This document shows positions 53,157-61,113 of a stretch of DNA of 64,000 bases, piece by piece. A program made the translations under genes and the position numbers. Positions within the stretch are counted from its first letter, which is position 1, and every line of letters begins with the position of its first letter. The stretch is from Clostridium_X cadaveris (GTDB taxonomy: Bacteria; Bacillota; Clostridia; Clostridiales; Clostridiaceae), in the NCBI RefSeq assembly GCF_039521325.1, contig NZ_BAAACD010000006.1; one strand, given 5' to 3'. Below the pieces are notes generated by a model. The model was not told the origin of the DNA, ran no database searches, and worked only from the letters and a program-made list of their open reading frames with translations.

Positions 53157-54866
53157 ATGCTTAAGGATTTAATGCTAAACATTAGGTACATATTGTATAT
53201 ATTTATTACGTCAATCTTAATATTGTCACTTTCGTTTGGTTCTATAAAAATTTTAGATACTATAGAATCAAATAATAACTCTCTCTACTCATCGCATCTT
53301 TCCAACATAGATATTTTAAATGAATTTTCAAGAAGTATTTTTATTTCCACAAACAATGCATCAAACTATTTATATCTGAATAGTAATAGTGAAATAGCTA
53401 CAAATTCCAAAAATACACTTATCACGTATATATATAAGGCTGATAAAGCATTTGAGGATATAAAAAAGTCTGACCTTAATAATTATAACTATATATCTTT
53501 GTCTAATCTCTCTGTCTATTACTCTGAATATAAAACCACCATTTCAAATCTCATTGATGCAGTTGATAATGGAAATAAAGATAAGACTGAAACTCTATAT
53601 CTTTCACTTAATGATATTTCATCTTCTATATCCACTACAACTATTGAAATTACTAAATCAGTTTTCAAAACCACTAGCGAAAAACATATGTCTAACATTT
53701 CAGATTATAACAGTAAAAGAACTCATTTGTTAATTTTTACTTTTTTAATATTATTAGTTTTTATATTTATTGGAATATTTAGTTTTATTCATACAACCAA
53801 AGTCTTTAAGAAATGTACAGAGTTTGCAAACAAGATAGCTGAAGGTGATTTGACCACTAGACTTGATGAAGATGATGATCCAATAATATCAAATTTATAT
53901 AGTGCTATGAATAAAGCAACTGAAAAAATACGTGAAGCCATATCATCTATGCGTATAGCTTCTACTACTCTAAACAACTCAAGTCTAAAATTGTCTAAAG
54001 TTACGGAAGAAATCAAGTCTTCTATAAGCTCAATTAACATTTCTTCTAAAGACATAATTCTTCAAAACTTAAATGATTATAATAAAATAGATAAGATAAA
54101 ACTTAATTTAGATATGCTTCATTCAAATATGACTATAATTTTGAACAAAACTGCTGATTGTAGATATATTTCATCAAATATAAAACAAAAAACCGAAGCT
54201 ATAATTTCTGCAAATTCAATTTTTTCAGAAGAACTTAATAGTATATATGCTGAAAAATGTTCTTTACTTAAAACTTCCTTAGAAGAAATTAAACTTATAT
54301 CATCTCTTCAAAAGCTTACGGATGTTATATATTATATGTCTAAAAAAAGTAATATACTTGCTGCCAATGCTTCTATAGAAGCAGCTCGAAGCAGTGAAAA
54401 CAACAAGTGCTTTTTAATTGTTGCAGATGAGATTAGAAAACTTTCTATAGAAGCATTTAACATTTCAACTAATGTCCATGAAGTAATAGATAATGTCAAT
54501 AAAAATATTGACAATTTAAATGTAGGAATTAATGAAGCTATAGATTTTGTAGATGTAAAGATTTATCCTCAAATTAACTCTTTATATCGTAATTCCAGCT
54601 CCTGTTTAAATGATTCTAAAAATATAGTATCTATAACTAAATCACTTGATGAACTTATAGAAACTTTATTAAAAACAATTAATGATATGCAAGAATCTAT
54701 ATTAACTATGTCTTCTTTGTCTGAAAACTCAACAGCCAGATCAAATGAAATACTCTTAAATGTAAGTTCATCTTATAGCTGTATAGAAGACATGCATAAT
54801 CTATCACTAGAAAACACCTCTGTATCAGAAAACCTTGATAAAATGATTAGTTACTTTAAAGTATAG
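53157..54866 (+). CDS. Methyl-accepting chemotaxis protein with divergent signalling domain
   Basis: A 569-residue receptor. Transmembrane helix at about 10-33, a helical extracytoplasmic sensor, a second helix at about 190-213, a HAMP-like linker (KIAEGDLTTRLDED) and a signalling domain. The hairpin tip that binds CheA/CheW is altered: SNILAANASIEAARSSENNK and FLIVADEIRKLSIEAFN, where the usual form has LLALNAAIEAARAGE. The changes are mild, so it may still couple to CheA. GGGGGAAGAG precedes the ATG. No che genes are in the window. Confidence 0.85.
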   Translation: MLKDLMLNIRYILYIFITSILILSLSFGSIKILDTIESNNNSLYSSHLSNIDILNEFSRSIFISTNNASNYLYLNSNSEIATNSKNTLITYIYKADKAFEDIKKSDLNNYNYISLSNLSVYYSEYKTTISNLIDAVDNGNKDKTETLYLSLNDISSSISTTTIEITKSVFKTTSEKHMSNISDYNSKRTHLLIFTFLILLVFIFIGIFSFIHTTKVFKKCTEFANKIAEGDLTTRLDEDDDPIISNLYSAMNKATEKIREAISSMRIASTTLNNSSLKLSKVTEEIKSSISSINISSKDIILQNLNDYNKIDKIKLNLDMLHSNMTIILNKTADCRYISSNIKQKTEAIISANSIFSEELNSIYAEKCSLLKTSLEEIKLISSLQKLTDVIYYMSKKSNILAANASIEAARSSENNKCFLIVADEIRKLSIEAFNISTNVHEVIDNVNKNIDNLNVGINEAIDFVDVKIYPQINSLYRNSSSCLNDSKNIVSITKSLDELIETLLKTINDMQESILTMSSLSENSTARSNEILLNVSSSYSCIEDMHNLSLENTSVSENLDKMISYFKV

Positions 54867-54942
54867 CAAAAGTTATTCAAGTTATTTATTATAACCATAA
54901 ATTAAAGCCTTTATCATGCTTCAGTTCATGATGAGCATAACT

Positions 54943-54989
54943 TTAAAATCCTCCTATGCTGTTCTAAATACAACACAGGAGGATTTTAA
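54943..54989. terminator. Bidirectional terminator between MCP and the small membrane gene
   Basis: Stem TTAAAATCCTCCT/AGGAGGATTTTAA between convergent genes. A second, smaller hairpin (TCATG/CATGA) precedes it. Confidence 0.88.
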
Positions 54990-54994
54990 AAACT

Positions 54995-55294
54995 CTACTT
55001 ATATTTCTTTCCCATAAGTCCTTGAATAAATCCTGATCCAATCATAATCACTATAAATATTATAATTATCGTATTGCTGCCACCCATAAAATACTCTATT
55101 AAAGTAAGTATAATTCCTATTATTCCCATGACTATATAAAATATCCCGTTGAATTTCATATAATTCTTTAAATCCTTTATTTCTTCCTTACGCTTGTCAA
55201 TGGCTTTATCCATTGCTTTACCTTTTAAAATCAAAGCTCCGAATATAATAAGCCAAGCACTTGCAAGTGCCATAACTATAGTTACACTTCTCAT
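54995..55294 (-). CDS. Small membrane protein, DUF3784-like
   Basis: A 99-residue protein with three hydrophobic segments (about 5-23, 50-70 and 75-92) around a charged loop (KAMDKAIDKRKEEIKDLKNY). It resembles the DUF3784 group in size and in the WLIIFGALILKGK start, but the match is not firm. Function unknown. It is alone between a terminator and the divergent hydrogenase-like gene. Confidence 0.65.
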   Translation of the reverse strand: MRSVTIVMALASAWLIIFGALILKGKAMDKAIDKRKEEIKDLKNYMKFNGIFYIVMGIIGIILTLIEYFMGGSNTIIIIFIVIMIGSGFIQGLMGKKYK

Positions 55295-55557
55295 ACTTTA
55301 TCACTCCTATAAAATAATAAATTTATTTTACTCCTGTTTTTCCTCCTTTACAACCGTGAAGCTAGATTCTAGCCTTATATTCAGTGAATTTTTTTTTATA
55401 TATTGCACAGAATAATTCTATGAACTTCCTAAGATTATACTTTAAAATATATGCAATATTTTCTATAATTAATATATTACTAAAAGTTGATAATTTTCAT
55501 ATAATCATCTCTACCTTGGGAATTTCTAATTCATAAATATTAACGGAGGATAATCTT

Positions 55558-56901
55558 ATGAATAAAAAGTATTTAGATTTATTTCAGGCCCTTGTAAAAG
55601 CCTACTATAATGACAACTTTGATAAAACTATTGTTTCTATTTTAAATGATAATAATATAGAGAAGGAAAAACTTGCTCAATGTATCTCTCTTCTTTGTGG
55701 AGTTAATTTTCCTACAGATGAAAATTTTGTTGAAAATTTAAAATTAGCTATATCATCTTACAAGGCTAATGAAAAAATAGTTTATAAACTTGCAAACACT
55801 GAATGTTCTTGTAAATCTGATGGAGAAACTCTCTGTCAAACAGCCTGTCCTTTTAACGCAATTTTAAAAGATCCTATAACAGCAACTACATATATTGATA
55901 TGGATGCCTGTACTGACTGCGGTTTCTGCATCTCAGCTTGTGAAATGGGAAATCTTATGGATAGAGTTGAATTTCTACCTATTGTAGACATATTGAAAAG
56001 CGGCACTCCAGTTATAGCTTCTGTTGCCCCTTCTATCATTGGTCAATTTGGAGAAAACGTATCTATGGATCAGCTTAGAGCTGCTTTTAAAAAGCTTGGC
56101 TTCACCGATATGGTGGAAACTGCTTTCTTTGCTGATATGCTTACAATAAAAGAAGCTGTAGAATTTAATCATTTTGTAAAATCTAAAAATGATCTTATGA
56201 TAACTTCTTGCTGCTGTCCAATGTGGGTTGGTATGCTAAAAAGAGTTTATGAAGATCTAGTTAAATATGTTTCTCCTTCCGTTTCTCCAATGATAGCATC
56301 TGGCAGAGTTCTAAAGGCCTTAAATCCAGACTGTAAAGTTGTCTTTGTAGGCCCTTGTATTGCTAAAAAAGCAGAGGCTAAAGAAAAAGATCTTCTAGGA
56401 GACATAGACTATGTTCTTACTTTCCAAGAACTTCAAGGAATATTTGATATTCTAGATATTAACCCATCAGAACTTGAAGGAATTCCTTCCTTAGAATATT
56501 CTTCAAAAGGAGGTCGTCTCTATGGAAGAGCTGGCGGAGTATCTATAGCTATCGCAGATGCTATAAAAGAACTTTATCCTAATAAATATGACCTTCTTTC
56601 AGCTATTCATGTAGATGGAGTTCCAGATTGCAAAGCTATTTTAGATAAAGCTCAATCTGGCAGTTTAGAATCTAACTTTATAGAAGGAATGGGATGTAAA
56701 GGCGGATGTGTAGGCGGTCCAAAGGCTATAATCCCAACAGAAGAAGGTAAGAAGATCCTCGATGACTTTGCTCTAGATTCTGCCTATAAAGTTGCTACTC
56801 ATAGTGAAGTTATGCTTGATATTCTAAAAGATATCGGAATAAACTCTTTAAAAGACTTCAAGGACCCAGAAAAAATAAACATCTTCGAAAGACACTTTTA
56901 A
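55558..56901 (+). CDS. Iron-only hydrogenase-like protein with 4Fe-4S domain
   Basis: A 447-residue protein. Cys-rich segments CSCKSDGETLCQTACPFN and DACTDCGFCISACEMG (residues ~80-135) should bind two 4Fe-4S clusters. The rest matches the large-subunit C-terminal domain of [FeFe] hydrogenases: P1-like TSCCCPMWV, P2-like FVGPCIAKKAEA and P3-like EGMGCKGGCVGGP. Four H-cluster cysteines are present, but P3 has CKGGC where catalytic enzymes have CPGGC, and P1 has an extra Cys. It is more like the HsfB or sensory type than the large HydA. An hydrogen-evolving role is not established. GGAGGATAATC precedes the ATG; it is a single-gene unit. Confidence 0.88.
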   Translation: MNKKYLDLFQALVKAYYNDNFDKTIVSILNDNNIEKEKLAQCISLLCGVNFPTDENFVENLKLAISSYKANEKIVYKLANTECSCKSDGETLCQTACPFNAILKDPITATTYIDMDACTDCGFCISACEMGNLMDRVEFLPIVDILKSGTPVIASVAPSIIGQFGENVSMDQLRAAFKKLGFTDMVETAFFADMLTIKEAVEFNHFVKSKNDLMITSCCCPMWVGMLKRVYEDLVKYVSPSVSPMIASGRVLKALNPDCKVVFVGPCIAKKAEAKEKDLLGDIDYVLTFQELQGIFDILDINPSELEGIPSLEYSSKGGRLYGRAGGVSIAIADAIKELYPNKYDLLSAIHVDGVPDCKAILDKAQSGSLESNFIEGMGCKGGCVGGPKAIIPTEEGKKILDDFALDSAYKVATHSEVMLDILKDIGINSLKDFKDPEKINIFERHF

Positions 56902-57000
56902 ATATTAGTGAAGAATGAATAGTCTATGAGTTTTATTTCTATTATTTTCTTTACTTTGATAGTAACCTCCATATTAATATAATTGCTATTTACAATACAC

Positions 57001-57049
57001 AAAATACCCAAGGAGAAATTAATACTTATATTTTTCCTTGGGTATTTTT
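57001..57049. terminator. Bidirectional terminator between the hydrogenase-like gene and wzy-like gene
   Basis: Stem AAAATACCCAAGGA/TCCTTGGGTATTTTT between convergent genes. Confidence 0.9.
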
Positions 57050-57070
57050 CAAAGGTCATCTATCTATTAA

Positions 57071-58318
57071 CTACTCCCTGTATCTCTTTACTACAAAAGC
57101 TCCGTATCCCATGTATATCCAAAACACAGCTGACATTAAATTCATAGAGTAAATTAACGTTGATTCTACAAAACTTATAATTAATATAGAAACTAAAAAT
57201 GCAAATATCAATTTCACATATCTTAAGTCTTTTTCACTCATTATGCTGTTAAAAGATCTTCTATAAAGCATCCACATAGCATTCATTAAAAAGCACATAA
57301 AAGTGACAAATCCCATTATACCATTGGAATATAAAACATCTAAATAAGAATTCTCAACCCTTCTATATTCTAAACTTCCCAAGTCTTGTTCTAATGAATT
57401 TTCAATGATTGTTGGAACATTAGCTGCACCAGCTCCTATCATTGGATATTCCACAAAAATAGATGAGAACCCACTTTGCCAAACAGCTTGTCTCTCAGTA
57501 AGATATTCTGAGTTTCGTGTAGCAATACCTCCAAAGATTATTCCAAGTGCTACTAAAGACGAAATTATTCTTCTTATAATTTTGTTTGGTATCATCATCA
57601 TAAATGCTATAACTAAAAATAATAAAAAAGATACCCATACCCCTATGCTTCCTGTATATAACATTGCATATCCTTGAAGTAAAATATTTATTATATAAAA
57701 TGCAGTAATTCTATTATAGATTCCAACACGTTTCATTGTTGTTATACATATAACCGATAAAACCACGGAAACATAACTTGCCATAGCAGCAGTTTTGTTT
57801 ATTATATAAAAACCTTTAAAGAATTCTCCTCCTGAATAATCAGTCATAGAAAACGGGAATAAATCCAAATTAAACTTATAAAATATTATTCCTAATAATG
57901 TTAGTATAAAAGTTGTACCTATAAAAACAAAATTAATCTTATTTATTTCTTTCTTAATATTTGAAAATCTATTTCTCATGTCAAAACTGTAAAGTACAAA
58001 AAGCTGAATCACTGTTATAAAATAAATACCAAAATTTTTATCCTTATTTACATTAATAATACATGTAAGTATTCCTAAAATCATATATGAAAGAAGTACC
58101 ACATTTTTGAAAAGGCATTTTCCTTTTGAATCATATACATCATAAGCTAAAAGTCCTATCCCCCATAGCATCATAAAAATTGTTACAAAATCAAAAGCTT
58201 TAAATCTAAATAGCTCTGTAGCTAAAAATAACGCATATATCAAAAAAGCTCGTTTATAAAAAAATCTCTGCTTTATTATATCCATACGCCTGTATTTAAA
58301 ATTCATTTTAGTTTTCAT
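57071..58318 (-). CDS. O-antigen polymerase/ligase-family membrane protein
   Basis: A 415-residue polytopic protein with about ten to twelve hydrophobic segments and the Wzy_C-type loop (VEYPMIGAGAANVPTIIENS, RRVENSYLDVLYSNGIMG). I start it at 58318, preceded by AGGG and overlapping licD by 11 bp; a longer frame to 58366 lies wholly within licD. It is unlinked to the capsule cluster, and pairing with licD suggests a phosphocholine-carrying polymer as substrate. Polymerase or ligase role cannot be told apart from the sequence. Confidence 0.85.
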   Translation of the reverse strand: MKTKMNFKYRRMDIIKQRFFYKRAFLIYALFLATELFRFKAFDFVTIFMMLWGIGLLAYDVYDSKGKCLFKNVVLLSYMILGILTCIINVNKDKNFGIYFITVIQLFVLYSFDMRNRFSNIKKEINKINFVFIGTTFILTLLGIIFYKFNLDLFPFSMTDYSGGEFFKGFYIINKTAAMASYVSVVLSVICITTMKRVGIYNRITAFYIINILLQGYAMLYTGSIGVWVSFLLFLVIAFMMMIPNKIIRRIISSLVALGIIFGGIATRNSEYLTERQAVWQSGFSSIFVEYPMIGAGAANVPTIIENSLEQDLGSLEYRRVENSYLDVLYSNGIMGFVTFMCFLMNAMWMLYRRSFNSIMSEKDLRYVKLIFAFLVSILIISFVESTLIYSMNLMSAVFWIYMGYGAFVVKRYRE

Positions 58319-59144
58319 CCTTTCCCTGAACCTTATAAATTCCCTTAGCATGCCATACTCTTTCATCTTCTTTAGGCAAAGTCATATAATCTCCATAAAT
58401 ATTAGTCAAAACTCCATCTGGATTATTTGGTCCCCAAAATTCTTTTCCTTCAAAAACTATTTTTTTAAGCGGAAATAAATCGCTTTCTTTGAAGTCATTA
58501 TCCCATAAAAGCTCTACCCCGTAGTTATAGGATGTTCTCTTTGAATCTTTGCTCCACTTTAAGGTATTATGTGCCATATCATTAAGCTTCTCATAACTTA
58601 ATGGCTTAAGCACATTATATATTTCTTTCCTTATAGCACCCTTAAGCGACTTATCTTCTTTCAAATTTTTAAACTTTCCTTTTATAAGAAATCCAATAAA
58701 TTTCTTTTGTATAAATGCTTTAAATTCATTATCAGATAGCTTGTCATAAGGGAATATATCTATATATATGCCTCTATGATAAGGTTCATTCTCCTCACCA
58801 AATTCCTCAAATATAGTATTATCTTTTCTAACTTTCAAAGGAATATGGTAAAGTTTGTATCCTTTATCTGTTTCAATACTCTGAAGAAAAAAACCCTTCT
58901 TTAATTCTTCTTTTGCTATTGATTTAAACTTTTCATAGTTTCCCCTCGTCATTCCAATATCTAAATCATCATCCCATGGAATAAAGCCCCCATGCCTTAT
59001 TGCTCCTAAAAGTGTTCCATCAATAAGAAAATACTCTATATGATTTCCTTCACAAATCCTATGAACCTCTTCAAGAATTTCCAGCATCATAAACTGTGCT
59101 TCTCTCAATGAGCAAGGTATAAGTTTTTGATCTTTTTCTTTCAT
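58308..59144 (-). CDS. licD: LicD-family phosphocholine transferase
   Basis: A 278-residue protein with the LicD core: EYFLIDGTLLGAIRHGGFIP followed by WDDDLDIGM near residue 60, where the Asp residues bind metal. LicD enzymes move phosphocholine from CDP-choline to a sugar of a wall or capsular polymer. CDP-choline would come from the LicC-LicA fusion at 8023, 49 kb away. GAGGGTG precedes the ATG at 59144; a start at 59156 would overlap that site. It is co-transcribed with the O-antigen polymerase-like gene. Phosphoethanolamine transfer is an alternative. Confidence 0.88.
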   Translation of the reverse strand: MKEKDQKLIPCSLREAQFMMLEILEEVHRICEGNHIEYFLIDGTLLGAIRHGGFIPWDDDLDIGMTRGNYEKFKSIAKEELKKGFFLQSIETDKGYKLYHIPLKVRKDNTIFEEFGEENEPYHRGIYIDIFPYDKLSDNEFKAFIQKKFIGFLIKGKFKNLKEDKSLKGAIRKEIYNVLKPLSYEKLNDMAHNTLKWSKDSKRTSYNYGVELLWDNDFKESDLFPLKKIVFEGKEFWGPNNPDGVLTNIYGDYMTLPKEDERVWHAKGIYKVQGKDEN

Positions 59145-59446
59145 TTTCACCCTCATTTAATCTCTATGTTTATATATTTTATTTTTTTCAGTTTAATTTT
59201 AATTATATCATATCTATAATATATAGTAAAAATTCTATAGCTTTTATTAATGGCAGTTTTTCCTTAATATAATATTATTTATTCCATTATTTGTTCTTTA
59301 CCTTTCTAAACCTTTATTTTTTCAAAATATAAGACCGCTCTAAGGAATCTCAGATCCTTCTAGAACGGTCTTCATGATATCAAAGCTAAAATCTCTAAAT
59401 TTATATCATTCAGCTTTAATTACTTTCTTAAATTGTAGAAATTAAA
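59145..59446. other. Intergenic region, 302 bp
   Basis: Contains the licD promoter region (not resolvable) and the parvulin terminator at 59331. AT-rich otherwise. Confidence 0.55.
59331..59372 (-). terminator. Terminator after the parvulin gene
   Basis: AAGACCG..CTA..GGATCT-type long hairpin ending TAGAACGGTCTT, downstream of the parvulin stop codon on the minus strand. Confidence 0.85.
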
Positions 59447-60193
59447 TTATTTGTAGAACTCTACTCTGTATTGTCCTTTTAATCTTTCAACTTCGTTTGC
59501 AAAAACTTCTGATTGCTTTTGTTGCATAAGATTATTCTTTATCATATCTGCAACAGCTTCATATGGTTGAACTGCAGCTTCTTTCTTTTCTTCTACCTTT
59601 ATTAAATGGTATCCAAATTGAGTTTTAACAGGTTCACTTACTTTTCCTAATTCTAAAGCAAATGCAGCTTCTTCAAATTCTGGAACCATTCTTCCTCTTG
59701 TGAAGAATCCTAAATCTCCACCTTGAGCATTTGATGGACAGCTTGAATATTTCAATGCTGCATCTTCAAAGCTTAAACCTTCATTTATTTCCTTTGCAAC
59801 TTTTTGTGCCTCTTCCTCATTTTCAACAAGGATATGTTTAGCTCTTACTTGTTCTTGCTCCATAAATTTGTCGCTATTCTTTTCATAAAACTCTTTTGCT
59901 TCTTCGTCACTTACAGTAACTTTTGATAATAAATCATTTATAACTACTTGAGTTAATATTTCTTTTTGAAGTCTTTCTACTTGCTCCTTATATAAAGCAG
60001 ATTCCTCTACTCCATTATCTTTTCCATAGCTGTACATAAGCTCGAAAGATACCATTTGTTGAAGTAATTGTTCTCTTCCCATTGGGCTATCTACATAAGC
60101 TTTTCTATCAGCAGGGAATCTGTCAACTGCTTCTTGTATGTCCTTTTCAGTAATTTTAACGCCATTAACTATTGCTAGCACATTATTCTCCAT
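59447..60193 (-). CDS. Cytosolic parvulin-type peptidyl-prolyl isomerase
   Basis: A 248-residue SurA/PrsA-like protein. The N-terminal chaperone-like region (VLAIVNGVKITEKDIQEAVD) leads to a parvulin domain at about 115-205 with RAKHILVENEEEAQKVAKEI, SSCPSNAQGGDLGFF and FGYHLIKVEE. There is no signal peptide or lipobox, so unlike PrsA it should stay in the cytosol. It catalyses prolyl cis-trans isomerisation and probably helps protein folding. GGAGAT precedes the ATG; it is a single-gene unit divergent from ung. Confidence 0.93.
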   Translation of the reverse strand: MENNVLAIVNGVKITEKDIQEAVDRFPADRKAYVDSPMGREQLLQQMVSFELMYSYGKDNGVEESALYKEQVERLQKEILTQVVINDLLSKVTVSDEEAKEFYEKNSDKFMEQEQVRAKHILVENEEEAQKVAKEINEGLSFEDAALKYSSCPSNAQGGDLGFFTRGRMVPEFEEAAFALELGKVSEPVKTQFGYHLIKVEEKKEAAVQPYEAVADMIKNNLMQQKQSEVFANEVERLKGQYRVEFYK

Positions 60194-60327
60194 GAAAAAT
60201 CTCCTTTTTCTCTATCTAATTTGAAAATTTGGACTAACCTTTTCCAAATCTTCTTCCCTTAATGATAACATACTTTATATATCTTGTGCTATACTAAGGG
60301 TATTAAATAATTTTAAAGGGTGATTTT

Positions 60328-61002
60328 ATGGAAATTCTAAAAAATGATTGGAAGGATCTTTTAGAGGATGAATTCAAAAGTTCTTATTATCTAAACCTTA
60401 GAAAGTTCCTTATATCAGAATACAAAAGCAATATCGTATATCCAAATATGTATGATATTTTTAATGCTCTGCATTATACTCCTTATAATAAAGTTAAAGT
60501 GGTCATTTTAGGTCAAGACCCTTACCATGGTCCAAATCAAGCTCATGGATTAAGCTTTTCTGTAAAACCAGGAGTTCCTGCCCCTCCATCTCTTGTTAAT
60601 ATTTATAAAGAGCTTCATACTGACCTTAATTGCTACATACCAAATAACGGATATCTAAAAAAATGGGCAGATCAAGGAATTCTTCTCTTGAATGCAGTTC
60701 TTACTGTAAGAGCTGGTGAAGCTAATTCTCATAGAAATAAAGGTTGGGAAAACTTCACTAACAAGATAATTGAATTGGTAAATAGTAAAACAGAACCTGT
60801 TGTATTTATTCTGTGGGGTAAAAATGCACAGGAGAAGCAAACTCTTATAACAAATCCAATACATCATATTATAAAATCTGTGCATCCTAGTCCACTTTCT
60901 GCATCTCGTGGATTCTTTGGAAGCAGACCTTTTTCTAAGACTAACGAGTACTTAAAAGCTGATGGTATTGATCCAATAGATTGGCAGATAGAAAATATAT
61001 AA
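60328..61002 (+). CDS. ung: Uracil-DNA glycosylase
   Basis: A 224-residue enzyme of normal length that removes uracil from DNA. It shows the water-activating loop GQDPYHGPNQAHGLSFSV, NAVLTVRAGEANSH, VFILWGKNAQ and the Leu-loop HPSPLSASRGFFGSRPFSKTN. AAAGGG precedes the ATG. It is a single-gene unit ending at a bidirectional terminator. Confidence 0.97.
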   Translation: MEILKNDWKDLLEDEFKSSYYLNLRKFLISEYKSNIVYPNMYDIFNALHYTPYNKVKVVILGQDPYHGPNQAHGLSFSVKPGVPAPPSLVNIYKELHTDLNCYIPNNGYLKKWADQGILLLNAVLTVRAGEANSHRNKGWENFTNKIIELVNSKTEPVVFILWGKNAQEKQTLITNPIHHIIKSVHPSPLSASRGFFGSRPFSKTNEYLKADGIDPIDWQIENI

Positions 61003-61049
61003 TTAAGTTGAATTTTGAATCTAGGATTTAAAATTTCTTCAATAAAAAT

Positions 61050-61087
61050 AACCTGCATAACGAATTTCAAAACTCATTATGCAGGTT
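61050..61087. terminator. Bidirectional terminator between ung and the GH3 gene
   Basis: Stem AACCTGCATAA/TTATGCAGGTT between convergent genes. Confidence 0.85.
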
Positions 61088-61113
61088 TAAATTTTAGGAG
61101 TTAGCTTGCTATA

